Below are positions 27,542-35,702 of a stretch of DNA of 52,212 bases, piece after piece. The DNA comes from Bacillota bacterium (GTDB lineage Bacteria; Bacillota; Bacilli; Alicyclobacillales; SLC66): positions 1-52,212 of the forward strand of contig JAKACV010000016.1 of the NCBI GenBank assembly GCA_021821085.1, in the 5' to 3' direction. Numbering within the stretch: the stretch's first letter is position 1; each line of letters begins with the position of its first letter. The position numbers and the translations under genes are program-made. The notes under the pieces are model-generated. The model worked only from the letters and a program-made list of their open reading frames with translations. It was not told the DNA's origin and made no database searches.

Positions 27542-27907
27542 ATGATTCAAACTTGCCCCAGATGTCAAAAGGTGCATGTCAGTCAAGGGTCTTTATGCCT
27601 TGCCTGTCGACAAAAAGAAGACGATCAATTTGCACTCGTAGCAGAGTATGTGCAAAACAACCCACACGTACAGGCAAAGGAGGTAGCCGAGGAAACGGGG
27701 GTTGATGTAAGTAGTGTAATGAAATGGATCAAAGAAGGGCGATTAATTGCTCATTTCCGATATACATGTGAACGTTGTGGGAAAACGATTTCAAGTGGAC
27801 GATACTGTCCAGAATGTGTCGTCGAATTACAGCATGATTTGAATCGCTTAAAGGATAGTTTAACCAAACGAGAAGGATATTATGCAAAGCCTGATATCAA
27901 ACGGTGA
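27542..27907 (+). CDS. TIGR03826/YvyF-like zinc-ribbon protein
   Basis: A 121-residue protein with two Cys pairs at each end (CPRCQ...CLAC near residues 4-21 and CERCGKTISSGRYCPEC near 78-94) around a helix-turn-helix (VQAKEVAEETGVDVSSVMKW). This matches the flagellar-region protein YvyF/TIGR03826. In Bacillus yvyF lies with comF and flgM; here it stands next to a transporter with no flagellar gene in sight. ATG at 27542 is preferred to an upstream in-frame ATG because AGGTG precedes it by 8 bases and the product begins MIQTCPRC. A 4-bp overlap links it to the next gene. Confidence 0.78.
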   Translation: MIQTCPRCQKVHVSQGSLCLACRQKEDDQFALVAEYVQNNPHVQAKEVAEETGVDVSSVMKWIKEGRLIAHFRYTCERCGKTISSGRYCPECVVELQHDLNRLKDSLTKREGYYAKPDIKR

Positions 27908-28812
27908 ATCAGTTCATACGCCCACGTCACAAAGGTATTCTCATGGTGCTGACAGCTGCAATCTTATGGGGTTTGTCCGGTACAGCCGCACAGGTTTTAT
28001 TTAGTGTAGATGCTGTTCATCCCGGATGGCTCGTCACGATTCGCATGGGTATCGCAGGAGTTTTATTACTGATTGCGAGCGGTGTCCGACAGGGTTTTTA
28101 CGGTCTTTTTGCTGTATGGCGTCATCCTGCACAAAGTGGAAGATTACTTGTATATGCGTTACTCGGTTTACTGGGTGTACAATATTCGTATCTTGCTGCC
28201 ATTGCCTATAGTAACGCAGCGACAGCGACGTTACTACAGTACATTGGTCCTACGTTGATTATGCTTTATCTCGCTGTGCGTTCGGGGCGGTTGCCGTCTC
28301 TGCGTGAAGGCTTGGCGGTGATATTTACCTTAATAGGGACCGCGCTTCTAGTGACAAATGGCGATATGCAGCGAGTTAACGTGTCGCGACTTGGATTGAT
28401 CTGGGGCCTTCTATCTGCTGTCACTCTGGCGTTTTATACGGTGTTTCCGGAACGTCTATTGCATCGCTTTGGATCACTTGCAATCGTAGGCTGGTCTATG
28501 GTTTTGGGTGCCTTAGTTATGTCGTTTCGAGACCCACCATGGCGAGTTGCTCCGTTTTCTGTTGTGCACGGGTGGTTACTCATTATGTTTATCGCGTTAT
28601 TTGGCACTCTGCTTGCATTTTTTTTCTACTCCGCAAGTTTACGCTATTTGACGCCCGCGCAAGTAGGCTTACTTGCAACAGTTGAACCTTTGGCAGCTAC
28701 TGTCGCGGCAATGCTTATTTTAAACGTCCGTCTTGGCATGTTCGCCATTTTCGGAGGTCTCTTGATTTTACTTTCCGTCATGTTGTTGACTCGATCTTCC
28801 CGTGCCATTTGA
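27904..28812 (+). CDS. EamA/DMT-family transporter
   Basis: Ten-helix inner-membrane transporter of the drug/metabolite superfamily, with two EamA repeats (about 12-140 and 155-298). Signatures: AAILWGLSGTAAQVLF near residue 18 and YLTPAQVGLLATVEPLAATVAA near 248. Relatives such as YicL/RhaT-like exporters carry amino acids or other metabolites; the substrate here is unknown. 302 residues, GTG start overlapping the preceding stop. Confidence 0.88.
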   Translation: MNQFIRPRHKGILMVLTAAILWGLSGTAAQVLFSVDAVHPGWLVTIRMGIAGVLLLIASGVRQGFYGLFAVWRHPAQSGRLLVYALLGLLGVQYSYLAAIAYSNAATATLLQYIGPTLIMLYLAVRSGRLPSLREGLAVIFTLIGTALLVTNGDMQRVNVSRLGLIWGLLSAVTLAFYTVFPERLLHRFGSLAIVGWSMVLGALVMSFRDPPWRVAPFSVVHGWLLIMFIALFGTLLAFFFYSASLRYLTPAQVGLLATVEPLAATVAAMLILNVRLGMFAIFGGLLILLSVMLLTRSSRAI

Positions 28813-28887
28813 AAATGGGAACGGATAGGCGTTGATGTTTCTAATTGTATTATAATGAATCAATTGAAAGGTAGGGAGGCACCTCGA

Positions 28888-29709
28888 ATGGATTCCGATT
28901 TTATCATAAGCGCGCTGCAACAAGTTAGAATGAAACGTCCACTTGTGCATAATATCACTAACCTTGTCGTAACAAACATTGTGGCAAATGCTTTGTTGGC
29001 AATCGGAGGTTCGCCTGTGATGGCCTATGCGAAGGAGGAGGTGGCGGACGTGGCGTCAGCATCCAGTGCGCTGGCCTTAAATATGGGTACTCTTGATGAT
29101 CGCATCGTCTATGCGATGGAACTTGCCGCAAAGGCTGCCAACGATTCTTCTGTGCCGATTGTGTTTGACCCAGTGGGAGTAGGGTTCACACCCTACCGCA
29201 ATGAAGTGGCGCAAAAAATAGTTAATCAATTTCACATCTCAGTCCTGCGGGGTAATGCAGCGGAAATTGGGTTTTTGGTTGGAGCGGGGGGGACTGTAAA
29301 AGGGGTTGACTCTGTTGCGACCGGTAATGATTTACCGGAACGAATGAGACAATATGCAAGAGTTCAGAACTGCGTGGTGATTGCCACTGGTGAAATCGAC
29401 TACGTGACGGATGGCATGCATGTGTGGACGTTACATAACGGAGATGAGTTGCTAGTAGCGATTACAGGTTCTGGGTGCATGTTGACGGGGTTGATTGGGG
29501 CATTTATTGGTGTTTTGCAACAACCTGCTACACTTGAACAAGTTGCATATGCATCAATCGCAGCCATTACTTGCTATAATGTGGCAGGTGAGATGGCTGC
29601 AAAATCAGCACAAGGTCCAGGAACTTTGCAACAGCAACTGTTTGATTCACTGTATCACCTTACAGGGGAAAAAGTGGCAGCACTCGCACGGATCGAACAG
29701 TTGACCTAA
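28888..29709 (+). CDS. thiM: Hydroxyethylthiazole kinase
   Basis: Phosphorylates 4-methyl-5-(2-hydroxyethyl)thiazole in thiamine salvage. 273 residues: RPLVHNITNLVVTNIVANAL (about 14-33), VLRGNAAEI and the catalytic GSGCM within ITGSGCMLTGL. The ATG at 28888 is preferred to one at 28855 because GGGAGG is 11 bases upstream. A TATAAT at 28851-28856 gives a promoter close before it. No TPP riboswitch is seen and thiD/thiE are absent, so it is a single salvage gene. Confidence 0.93.
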   Translation: MDSDFIISALQQVRMKRPLVHNITNLVVTNIVANALLAIGGSPVMAYAKEEVADVASASSALALNMGTLDDRIVYAMELAAKAANDSSVPIVFDPVGVGFTPYRNEVAQKIVNQFHISVLRGNAAEIGFLVGAGGTVKGVDSVATGNDLPERMRQYARVQNCVVIATGEIDYVTDGMHVWTLHNGDELLVAITGSGCMLTGLIGAFIGVLQQPATLEQVAYASIAAITCYNVAGEMAAKSAQGPGTLQQQLFDSLYHLTGEKVAALARIEQLT

Positions 29710-29741
29710 AGTTCAGAACAGCGTTTTGGAAGAAAGTTTAG

Positions 29742-29747
29742 TATAAT
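29742..29747 (+). promoter_or_regulatory. -10 element of tpx
   Basis: TATAAT in TTTAGTATAATAACAAA, 48 bp before the tpx start. No clear -35 is visible at 17 bases. Confidence 0.4.
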
Positions 29748-29794
29748 AACAAAGTCGTCGAAATGATCAATTCACGTTAGGGAGGTTTTTACAC

Positions 29795-30304
29795 ATGAAT
29801 GAACGTCAGGGCGTAGTTACCTTTAAAGGAAACCCAGTTACTTTAGTAGGGAATGAAGTGAAAGTTGGGGATCAAGCGCCAAATTTTCACGTGTTAGCAA
29901 ATGATCTCTCACCCGTGACGTTAGATACATATCAGGGTGTACGTATCATCAGTGCGGTACCGTCCCTTGATACTGGTGTGTGTGATGCGCAAACGCGTCG
30001 CTTTAACGAAGAGGCGACTAAATCGCACGGATTTACTGTGATAACGGTGAGTGTCGATCTTCCCTTTGCCCAAAAACGTTGGTGTGGCGCGTCAGGACTT
30101 GATCAAGTGATTACAGTTTCTGATCATCGCGATTTGTCATTTGGACATGCTTATGGCGTTGCCATGAAAGAACTTCGGCTACTTGCACGCTCCGTATTTG
30201 TGGTAGACACAGATGGAAAAGTTGCTTATGTGGAGTATGTGCCGGAAGGAACGACTCACCCTAATTATGACGCTGCGATTGCAACTGCGAAGACGCTGTT
30301 ATAA
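29795..30304 (+). CDS. tpx: Thiol peroxidase
   Basis: Atypical 2-Cys peroxiredoxin reducing H2O2 and alkyl hydroperoxides with thioredoxin. 169 residues: peroxidatic Cys63 in [15 protein letters not shown] and resolving Cys97 in RWCGASGL, the normal Tpx spacing. GGGAGG 10 bases before the ATG. Single gene followed by a stable terminator. Confidence 0.96.
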   Translation: MNERQGVVTFKGNPVTLVGNEVKVGDQAPNFHVLANDLSPVTLDTYQGVRIISAVPSLDTGVCDAQTRRFNEEATKSHGFTVITVSVDLPFAQKRWCGASGLDQVITVSDHRDLSFGHAYGVAMKELRLLARSVFVVDTDGKVAYVEYVPEGTTHPNYDAAIATAKTLL

Positions 30305-30336
30305 AATTTCTTGCGACGATGAACCGAGGAGCAAAC

Positions 30337-30377
30337 GCATATAGGGGGTCTGATCGAATGATCGATCCTCTGTATGC
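30337..30377 (+). terminator. Terminator after tpx
   Basis: A 14-bp stem from GCATATAGGGGGTC with its partner ending in TCTGTATGC (three G-U pairs), followed by TTCTTTGTTGC. Confidence 0.65.
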
Positions 30378-30603
30378 TTCTTTGTTGCTATTGTTATGGT
30401 AGCAATTATGAGATATTTCAATATGATGCTCTAACGTAATTTTCAAGATTGTTTATTATTTTTTTTTTTTTTAAAATAGGCAATGAGTGATGATTTAGAG
30501 TAATATGCCATGTTTCTTGCTCGACATCAGGCAGTGACCTCCTACAGGTTTCTCCAAAAATTTAGATGTATGAAGTACAAGGATGATCTTACATTGTGCT
30601 AAA

Positions 30604-30665
30604 TGAAACAGTTTCAATCACTGAATTACGGGGGAACGAAAACAACGATTTGCATGATGTTTTCG
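30604..30665 (+). promoter_or_regulatory. Two operator-like palindromes before the IclR gene
   Basis: TGAAACAGTTTCA (30604-30616) is a perfect 13-bp palindrome of the shape bound by IclR/KdgR regulators. CGAAAACA and TGTTTTCG (30637-30644 and 30658-30665) form a perfect 8-bp inverted repeat about 48 bp before the start codon. Autoregulation is the simplest reading. The rest of 30378-30600 is AT-rich, with 14 T residues in a row near 30460, and has no gene. Confidence 0.45.
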
Positions 30666-30712
30666 TTTAGTGGTAGATTTACGGCAATAGACGAATTTGG
30701 GAGAATGGTTCG

Positions 30713-31495
30713 ATGGAAGATTATACAGTAAAATCAGTGGAAAAAGCCTGTTTATTGCTTGATGTTGTTAGCTTATATCCAGAAGGGATTGGGATTACAG
30801 AATTGGCGGAGCAAGTCGAGATGTACAAGAGTACAGTTCATCGCTTGCTGGGCACGTTGATGAAGCGCGGGTATATTCAGCAAAATATTCATACAGGGAA
30901 GTACAAGTTAGGTTATCAAATACTTGACCTGGGCATGCGTCTGCTATCTTCTCTCGATTTGCAGAAGGAGGCGACTCCGTTTTTGCAAATACTAGCAGAT
31001 CAGACCAATGAGGTCGTTCATCTTGGCATTCTTGATCAAGGCGATATTGTATACATTGACAAGGTAGAAAGTAAACAGACTGTGAGGATGCACTCGCGGG
31101 TTGGGAAGCGAGTCCCTGTACATGCAGTTGGACTCGGTAAAGCAATTTTAGCAGCGCTTACGGAGGAAGAGATCAGTCGTCTGTTTGATCAGTATGGACT
31201 GGTTGCAGTAACTCCCAAAACGATCACGGATCGTCAGCACCTTTTAAAGGCGCTAGACGATGTGCGTCACCAAGGTTACGCTTTTGATATAGAGGAAAAT
31301 GAGTTGGGGATTTGTTGTGTTGCAAGTGCGATTTTCGACAACAACCGTAACGTGGTAGCTGCATGCAGTGTATCTGGGCCGAATCATCGCATGGGAGTCA
31401 AGCGTCTTACAGAGCTCGCACCGATTGTACGACAGACGGCAGAAGAGATTTCTCAACGGCTTGGATATTCTTCGTTTCCTGAGGCGCATAGATAA
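30713..31495 (+). CDS. IclR-family transcriptional regulator
   Basis: Winged-helix regulator. DNA-binding part about 5-68 (ITELAEQVEMYKSTVHRLLG), effector-binding part about 80-250 (VHLGILDQGDIVYIDKVES and VGLGKAILAALTEEE are typical). Members control catabolic genes in response to small acids; no such genes flank it, so the regulon cannot be deduced. 260 residues. No AGGAGG-like site is close; GGGAGAATGG precedes the ATG with short spacing. Followed by a bidirectional terminator shared with the convergent hydrolase gene. Confidence 0.9.
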   Translation: MEDYTVKSVEKACLLLDVVSLYPEGIGITELAEQVEMYKSTVHRLLGTLMKRGYIQQNIHTGKYKLGYQILDLGMRLLSSLDLQKEATPFLQILADQTNEVVHLGILDQGDIVYIDKVESKQTVRMHSRVGKRVPVHAVGLGKAILAALTEEEISRLFDQYGLVAVTPKTITDRQHLLKALDDVRHQGYAFDIEENELGICCVASAIFDNNRNVVAACSVSGPNHRMGVKRLTELAPIVRQTAEEISQRLGYSSFPEAHR

Positions 31496-31509
31496 TGGGA
31501 TTGTGTATG

Positions 31510-31564
31510 AAAAAAGACTGCAGGTAACTCCCCGGAAGAAGGGTGTCGCCTGCAGTCTTTTTTA
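31510..31564. terminator. Bidirectional rho-independent terminator
   Basis: AAAAAAGACTGCAGG pairs with CCTGCAGTCTTTTTT around a 24-base loop. T-runs occur on both strands, serving the IclR gene (plus) and the NlpC/P60 gene (minus). Confidence 0.85.
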
Positions 31565-32740
31565 ATTACCAAGTATCTGTCGAGCACCGATGTATTTTGG
31601 TCCCCAATACGAATTTGTGATGTTGTCAATGCTAACTCCGTAGTCTTGTGCATCCACCATTAGATTATTTCCAATGTAAATCCCAACGTGTGTAGCCCCT
31701 GGTGCATATGTGCTGAAAAACACAAGATCACCCGGAGTGAGTTGGCTTTCAGGAACGGATAACCCCTCAGCAAATTGTTGTTCAGATGTACGTAAAATAT
31801 TGACACCGAAGTGGGCAAATACGTATTGAGTAAATCCTGAACAGTCAAAACCAGAAGGACTTGTTCCACCCCAGACGTAAGGGGTACCCATGAACGATTC
31901 ACCGAATTTTAAAAGATTCTGCACATTGACGGAAGGTAAACTCTTCTCCGTTTGGTGAATGTAAGAGACATTTTGAACGAGTGATTGAGCTTGTTGGGTT
32001 TCTTGCTCGATTTTTTGAATTTGTGATTGTGTAAGTTGAATTTGACTTTCTAATAGTCCATGTTTTGTCGTTGCAGATTGAATATTTTGGTTCAGTTGTG
32101 CAAGCATATTCTTCCTCTGAGTCTCAACGAGGAGGTCTGCTTGTTTCATCGCATCATACTCTGTGTGCTTGCGAACAAGAAGAGCATAGTCTGACTGTTG
32201 AAGTTGTCGTTTAACGACGAGTTGATGTTGTAATGTAGCCACTTGCTGTAGTAAATGCTGATCTGTTTTTGCAATTGTGACTAACATATACAAGCGACTT
32301 AAAAAGTCTTCCCAATTGGATGATTCAAGTAAAACGGAGAGATAAGACACTCGTCCATTTTCGTACATGACGCGAACTTGGCTGCGCAAACTGTTCTTAT
32401 ATGCATTTAGTTGCTTTTGATCTACTATAATGCTGTGGTTCGTTTGCGTAATCTGCTGTTCCGTAGTTTGCATTTGGGTCAAATTGCTCGAGAGAGCAAT
32501 TTTCAAAGTTGTGAGTGATTGTTGATAATGTGCAATCTCAGACTTGACTGTCACCGTTTGCGATTTAGCAAACGTCATGGCTTGATTGGTTTGATTGACT
32601 TCATTCTGGAGTTGCGCCATGGTTTGCTGTTCTTGTGAAAGTGATTCTGCATATGTACGTCCAAGTGGTGTGCTAACTAATAGCAAAGATGTCACCACTC
32701 CAACCAACAATCTGACATTTCGCTTTCTTATTTTTTTCAA
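31562..32740 (-). CDS. Secreted NlpC/P60 peptidoglycan hydrolase with coiled coil
   Basis: Cell-wall DL-endopeptidase. A signal peptide (KKIRKRNVRLLVGVVTSLLL...TYAES, about 1-30) is followed by a long coiled coil rich in Q, S and L (about 30-275, as in CwlO/PcsB proteins) and a C-terminal NlpC/P60 domain with catalytic Cys in SGFDCSGFTQYVF and His in GATHVGIYIG. The TTG at 32740 is chosen since GAGGGG is 10 bases upstream and gives the signal peptide directly. The coiled coil suggests control by an FtsEX-type partner, as in CwlO; that is inference. 392 residues. Confidence 0.88.
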   Translation of the reverse strand: MKKIRKRNVRLLVGVVTSLLLVSTPLGRTYAESLSQEQQTMAQLQNEVNQTNQAMTFAKSQTVTVKSEIAHYQQSLTTLKIALSSNLTQMQTTEQQITQTNHSIIVDQKQLNAYKNSLRSQVRVMYENGRVSYLSVLLESSNWEDFLSRLYMLVTIAKTDQHLLQQVATLQHQLVVKRQLQQSDYALLVRKHTEYDAMKQADLLVETQRKNMLAQLNQNIQSATTKHGLLESQIQLTQSQIQKIEQETQQAQSLVQNVSYIHQTEKSLPSVNVQNLLKFGESFMGTPYVWGGTSPSGFDCSGFTQYVFAHFGVNILRTSEQQFAEGLSVPESQLTPGDLVFFSTYAPGATHVGIYIGNNLMVDAQDYGVSIDNITNSYWGPKYIGARQILGN

Positions 32741-32846
32741 ATGACATAACCCCTCGATATCAACTTCAAAAACTACTGAATACTCTATTTCGACACAACT
32801 TCCAGAATTCCTGCAAGAAGTGACATCGAGGTTTAGAATTAAGACA

Positions 32847-33773
32847 TTATCCGAGTAATTCCGCCCTTGCAACAAAGTGAACAGATCCGCCGACTCGAAT
32901 GTCGTAGAGGTCGTTTACTCGCTTTCCATTCAGGTATAGTAAGGATGGACGATCAATCGCATACCCTTGTTCTACGCGTAATGTGAGAGAATGCGTTGCA
33001 CGGGCAGTGTTTTCTTCAGGGACCGGATAGCGCAAGAGAAAAGCACACAGGCAACCGTTTGCACTTCCTGTGGCAGGATCTTCTGAAACGCCAAGTTCAG
33101 GGACAAAGACACGAACGTGGACATCATTGTCCTCATCAATGGGATCCATAGCAAAGACAAGGATGTTTGCATCTGGTTCGACTTGCGGGGCAAGACTCTG
33201 GAGAACTTGTAGCTGTACCCAGGCCTTTTGAACGTCTTCTCTCTGCTTTAAGGCGACAATGATAAATGGTAGTCCAGTTGAGACGATTTGTACTGGATAT
33301 TGTTCATTAAACGCATCAATCGATAGATTGAGACATTTCGCCATGTCATGTTTATCAATGATCGCCCCAAATACAGGTTGGTTTTGCGTCATGGTGAGGA
33401 GATATGGTTGCGCGTTGTGATATGTGAACTGAACCGGAATGAGGCCACCTGACATTTGTAATGAGAGTGTCTCAATTGGGTGTTGGATCAATTGTTGTTG
33501 TACAACAAATGCCGTTCCAAGAGTTGGGTGTCCAGCAAATGGGATTTCAGATGCCGGGGTAAAAATGCGGACAGGAATAATCAGTACAGTCGTGTCTTGC
33601 TGTGCAATTTCTTCTGCGGATTGCATAATGAAGGTTGTTTCTGAAAAATGCATTTCGCGAGCGAGTGTCTGCATTTGTTCAGTGTTGTAAGTGTGTCCAT
33701 TTAAGAAAACAGCGAGTTGATTCCCTGTATAGCGATCAACGGAAAATACATCGACAATGAAAAAATCAGTCAT
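32847..33773 (-). CDS. PhzF-family isomerase/epimerase
   Basis: Two-domain diaminopimelate-epimerase-like fold. The catalytic Glu is in MHFSETTFIM (about residue 46), IPFAGHPTLGTAFV and EDPATGSANGCLCAFLL are the family signatures. PhzF acts in phenazine synthesis, but most members in Bacillales are of unknown substrate. 308 residues with GGGGGC upstream on the minus strand. The gene ends about 106 bp before the start of the hydrolase gene. Confidence 0.88.
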   Translation of the reverse strand: MTDFFIVDVFSVDRYTGNQLAVFLNGHTYNTEQMQTLAREMHFSETTFIMQSAEEIAQQDTTVLIIPVRIFTPASEIPFAGHPTLGTAFVVQQQLIQHPIETLSLQMSGGLIPVQFTYHNAQPYLLTMTQNQPVFGAIIDKHDMAKCLNLSIDAFNEQYPVQIVSTGLPFIIVALKQREDVQKAWVQLQVLQSLAPQVEPDANILVFAMDPIDEDNDVHVRVFVPELGVSEDPATGSANGCLCAFLLRYPVPEENTARATHSLTLRVEQGYAIDRPSLLYLNGKRVNDLYDIRVGGSVHFVARAELLG

Positions 33774-33882
33774 GAAGTTTGCCCCCTACATTTTATGCCT
33801 ATATTCCATATTAACTTGTAAAATAGTGATTGTCAGGAGCTCTATTGTCAGATACGATAATTGTAACTAAGGAGGAAGAGTT

Positions 33883-34509
33883 TTGAAAACGACAATCTGT
33901 CTGATGCGACATGGTGAAACGAATTGGAACGTTTCACGCCGGTTTCAAGGAATGACAGATATTCCATTAAATGAATGCGGCCGGGAACAAGCTCGCTTGA
34001 CTGCTCATTATTTGTCTAGCGTTTCTTGGGACTGCGCCATCTCAAGCCCGCTTTTACGTGCAAAGGAAACTGCCGGAATTATCGCGCAAAATCTCCAACT
34101 CGGGGAAGTTTACATAATGGATGAATTGGCTGAACGCGATGTTGGATCAGGAACTGGATATACACCAGAGGAATATCAGATTGCTGCTGGACAAGGCCGT
34201 TTAGTTGGGGTGGAATCTTTTGAGATGGTGAGAGACCGAGCGATGAGTGCTCTCACGAAACTTGGCGAGGAGCATGCCGGAAGGAGGATGATTGTAGTAT
34301 CACATGGTGCGGTGATTAACGCCGTTTTATCCGCATTGTCAAACGGGGAGATAGGCACAGGAAAAACTGCTTTGCAAAACGTTTGCCTAAATATGCTGCT
34401 TTTTCAGAATCGACACTGGGAAATTGAATCGTACAATATGATTGAGCATTTGCGTCAAGATCATGGGGGGATGTTCGTTTCTTTAACGGATGATATTGAT
34501 TTTCGCTAA
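33883..34509 (+). CDS. Histidine phosphatase family protein
   Basis: Phosphoglycerate-mutase-like phosphatase. The phospho-acceptor RHGETNWN is near residues 9-16, the second His in VVSHGAVINAV (about 145); 208 residues. These enzymes dephosphorylate sugar phosphates or cofactors such as alpha-ribazole phosphate; the substrate cannot be read from context. TTG start with AAGGAGG upstream, divergent from the PhzF gene. Confidence 0.88.
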   Translation: MKTTICLMRHGETNWNVSRRFQGMTDIPLNECGREQARLTAHYLSSVSWDCAISSPLLRAKETAGIIAQNLQLGEVYIMDELAERDVGSGTGYTPEEYQIAAGQGRLVGVESFEMVRDRAMSALTKLGEEHAGRRMIVVSHGAVINAVLSALSNGEIGTGKTALQNVCLNMLLFQNRHWEIESYNMIEHLRQDHGGMFVSLTDDIDFR

Positions 34510-35080
34510 CAACGTGTGGCGAGAATCAGAGCAACAAGAAAGTTGCACATTTCATGCCCTGATTCCGGTGAATATACCCTGGAAATAGAAAGAATAATTT
34601 TCCTGATATTCGTGTTGCTTTCCATATAACGATGTGCTTTAGCAACTTGCTCAAAAGAAAACACTCGATCGACTAGAGAATGCAATCTTCTATCTGCAAA
34701 TCGTTCAAATGCAAATTCTCAAAACTCCACTGTGAGTTGTTCTTTTTGTTCTTTTGAACGAGATGAAGCGCGGTGTCAATGATTTGCAAACGTCGGCGTA
34801 AAAGTAGACTTACATCTAATTTGTCCGCTCAGCTACCGCCGAGTATCCCGATTACAATTGATCGGCCATCGATTGCAGTGATTGCAGGTTCTGTTGAAAA
34901 CAAGAAGCGCCAACGAAATCGAATATGAGTTGAACACCTCTATGTTGAGTCCACTGTAGGACTGGTTCTGCAAACGGACCTGAACCTGCCTTGATGCCCT
35001 GGTTTCATATCTGGAATAGCATGTTCTATCACCTGTAGAACATCGGGAGCACCTGGTTTAATAATCAAGACTGCTTTCAT
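34506..35080 (-). pseudogene. Broken quinone oxidoreductase (zinc-type ADH superfamily)
   Basis: Fragments of one gene are spread over this span in several frames. The N-terminus is intact from 35080 (MKAVLIIKPGAPDVLQVIE, with GAGGTG upstream) but ends after about 29 residues. Further on, RSKEQKEQLTVEF and LHSLVDRVFSFEQVAKAHRY and MESNTNIRKIILSI are the usual C-terminus of NADPH:quinone reductases. The Rossmann part is mostly gone, with only a trace of the glycine-rich NADP loop. A palindrome TACTGTATGTACAGTA at 35116-35131, upstream of the relic, may be the remains of its operator. Confidence 0.8.
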
Positions 35081-35189
35081 CAACTGAACACCTCGCACAT
35101 TGAAATAAGTTGTTGTACTGTATGTACAGTAGCGCGCATCACCTCGCAAAGCAAAGGATGATCTCAATAAAAACGAAGGAGTGGTTTTG

Positions 35190-35594
35190 ATGGAATATCA
35201 CGTAATGGGTAAATTTAAAACACATGAGGGTGCAGAGAAATCTGTGACAGAATTAGAAAAACTATTTCACGGAAAGGTGTCTCTTAGCACATCCACGCCG
35301 CATGAAAACTGGCATGGGACCTGGTTAGAAGATTCATTGGGGATGATTGGGGGGTTGGCTGCAGCCGTATCTGCGGTTGTTCCGGGTTTTGGAGTGTTGT
35401 TCTTGGGTGGTCCGCTAGATGGCGCAATGCAAGGACGTGTGCTCGCAGACTGGCTTGAGGCTCATCCAGACACAGTTAGAGGAGATGGACTTTATCATTT
35501 TGTCATTATCGACTGTTCTGAAAGAGAAGTGGATTTGGTGAAAACAGCTTTAAAAAATTTGGGTGCTGAGCATGTTCATGTAGTGCAGGAATAA
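35190..35594 (+). CDS. Small glycine-rich, possibly stress-related protein
   Basis: 134 residues; about 48-80 is a Gly/Ala-rich hydrophobic stretch (GMIGGLAAAVSAVVPGFGVL), flanked by soluble alpha/beta segments (VMGKFKTHEGAEKSVTELEK; FVIIDCSEREVDLVKTAL). This shape is like the general-stress 17M / DUF1269-type proteins, where a glycine-zipper hairpin interrupts a ferredoxin-like fold, but I cannot name the family. AAGGAGTGG is 6-8 bases before the ATG at 35190. Confidence 0.72.
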   Translation: MEYHVMGKFKTHEGAEKSVTELEKLFHGKVSLSTSTPHENWHGTWLEDSLGMIGGLAAAVSAVVPGFGVLFLGGPLDGAMQGRVLADWLEAHPDTVRGDGLYHFVIIDCSEREVDLVKTALKNLGAEHVHVVQE

Positions 35595-35702
35595 ATTTTA
35601 ATTGTGTTTACTTACTCCTCACAGGAAACGAGGTTCGTGTATAATGGTTCACGAAGAGTTGGGTCCAACATAAAGATTGGACGATATACAGGAGGGTTAT
35701 GC

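Noticed and set aside
28813-28887. TPP riboswitch before thiM
   Set aside because: The gap is too short and contains none of the conserved thi-box sequences.
29735-29752. PerR box before tpx
   Set aside because: The sequence TTTAGTATAATAAC only partly fits TTATAATnATTATAA; the -10 element alone explains it.
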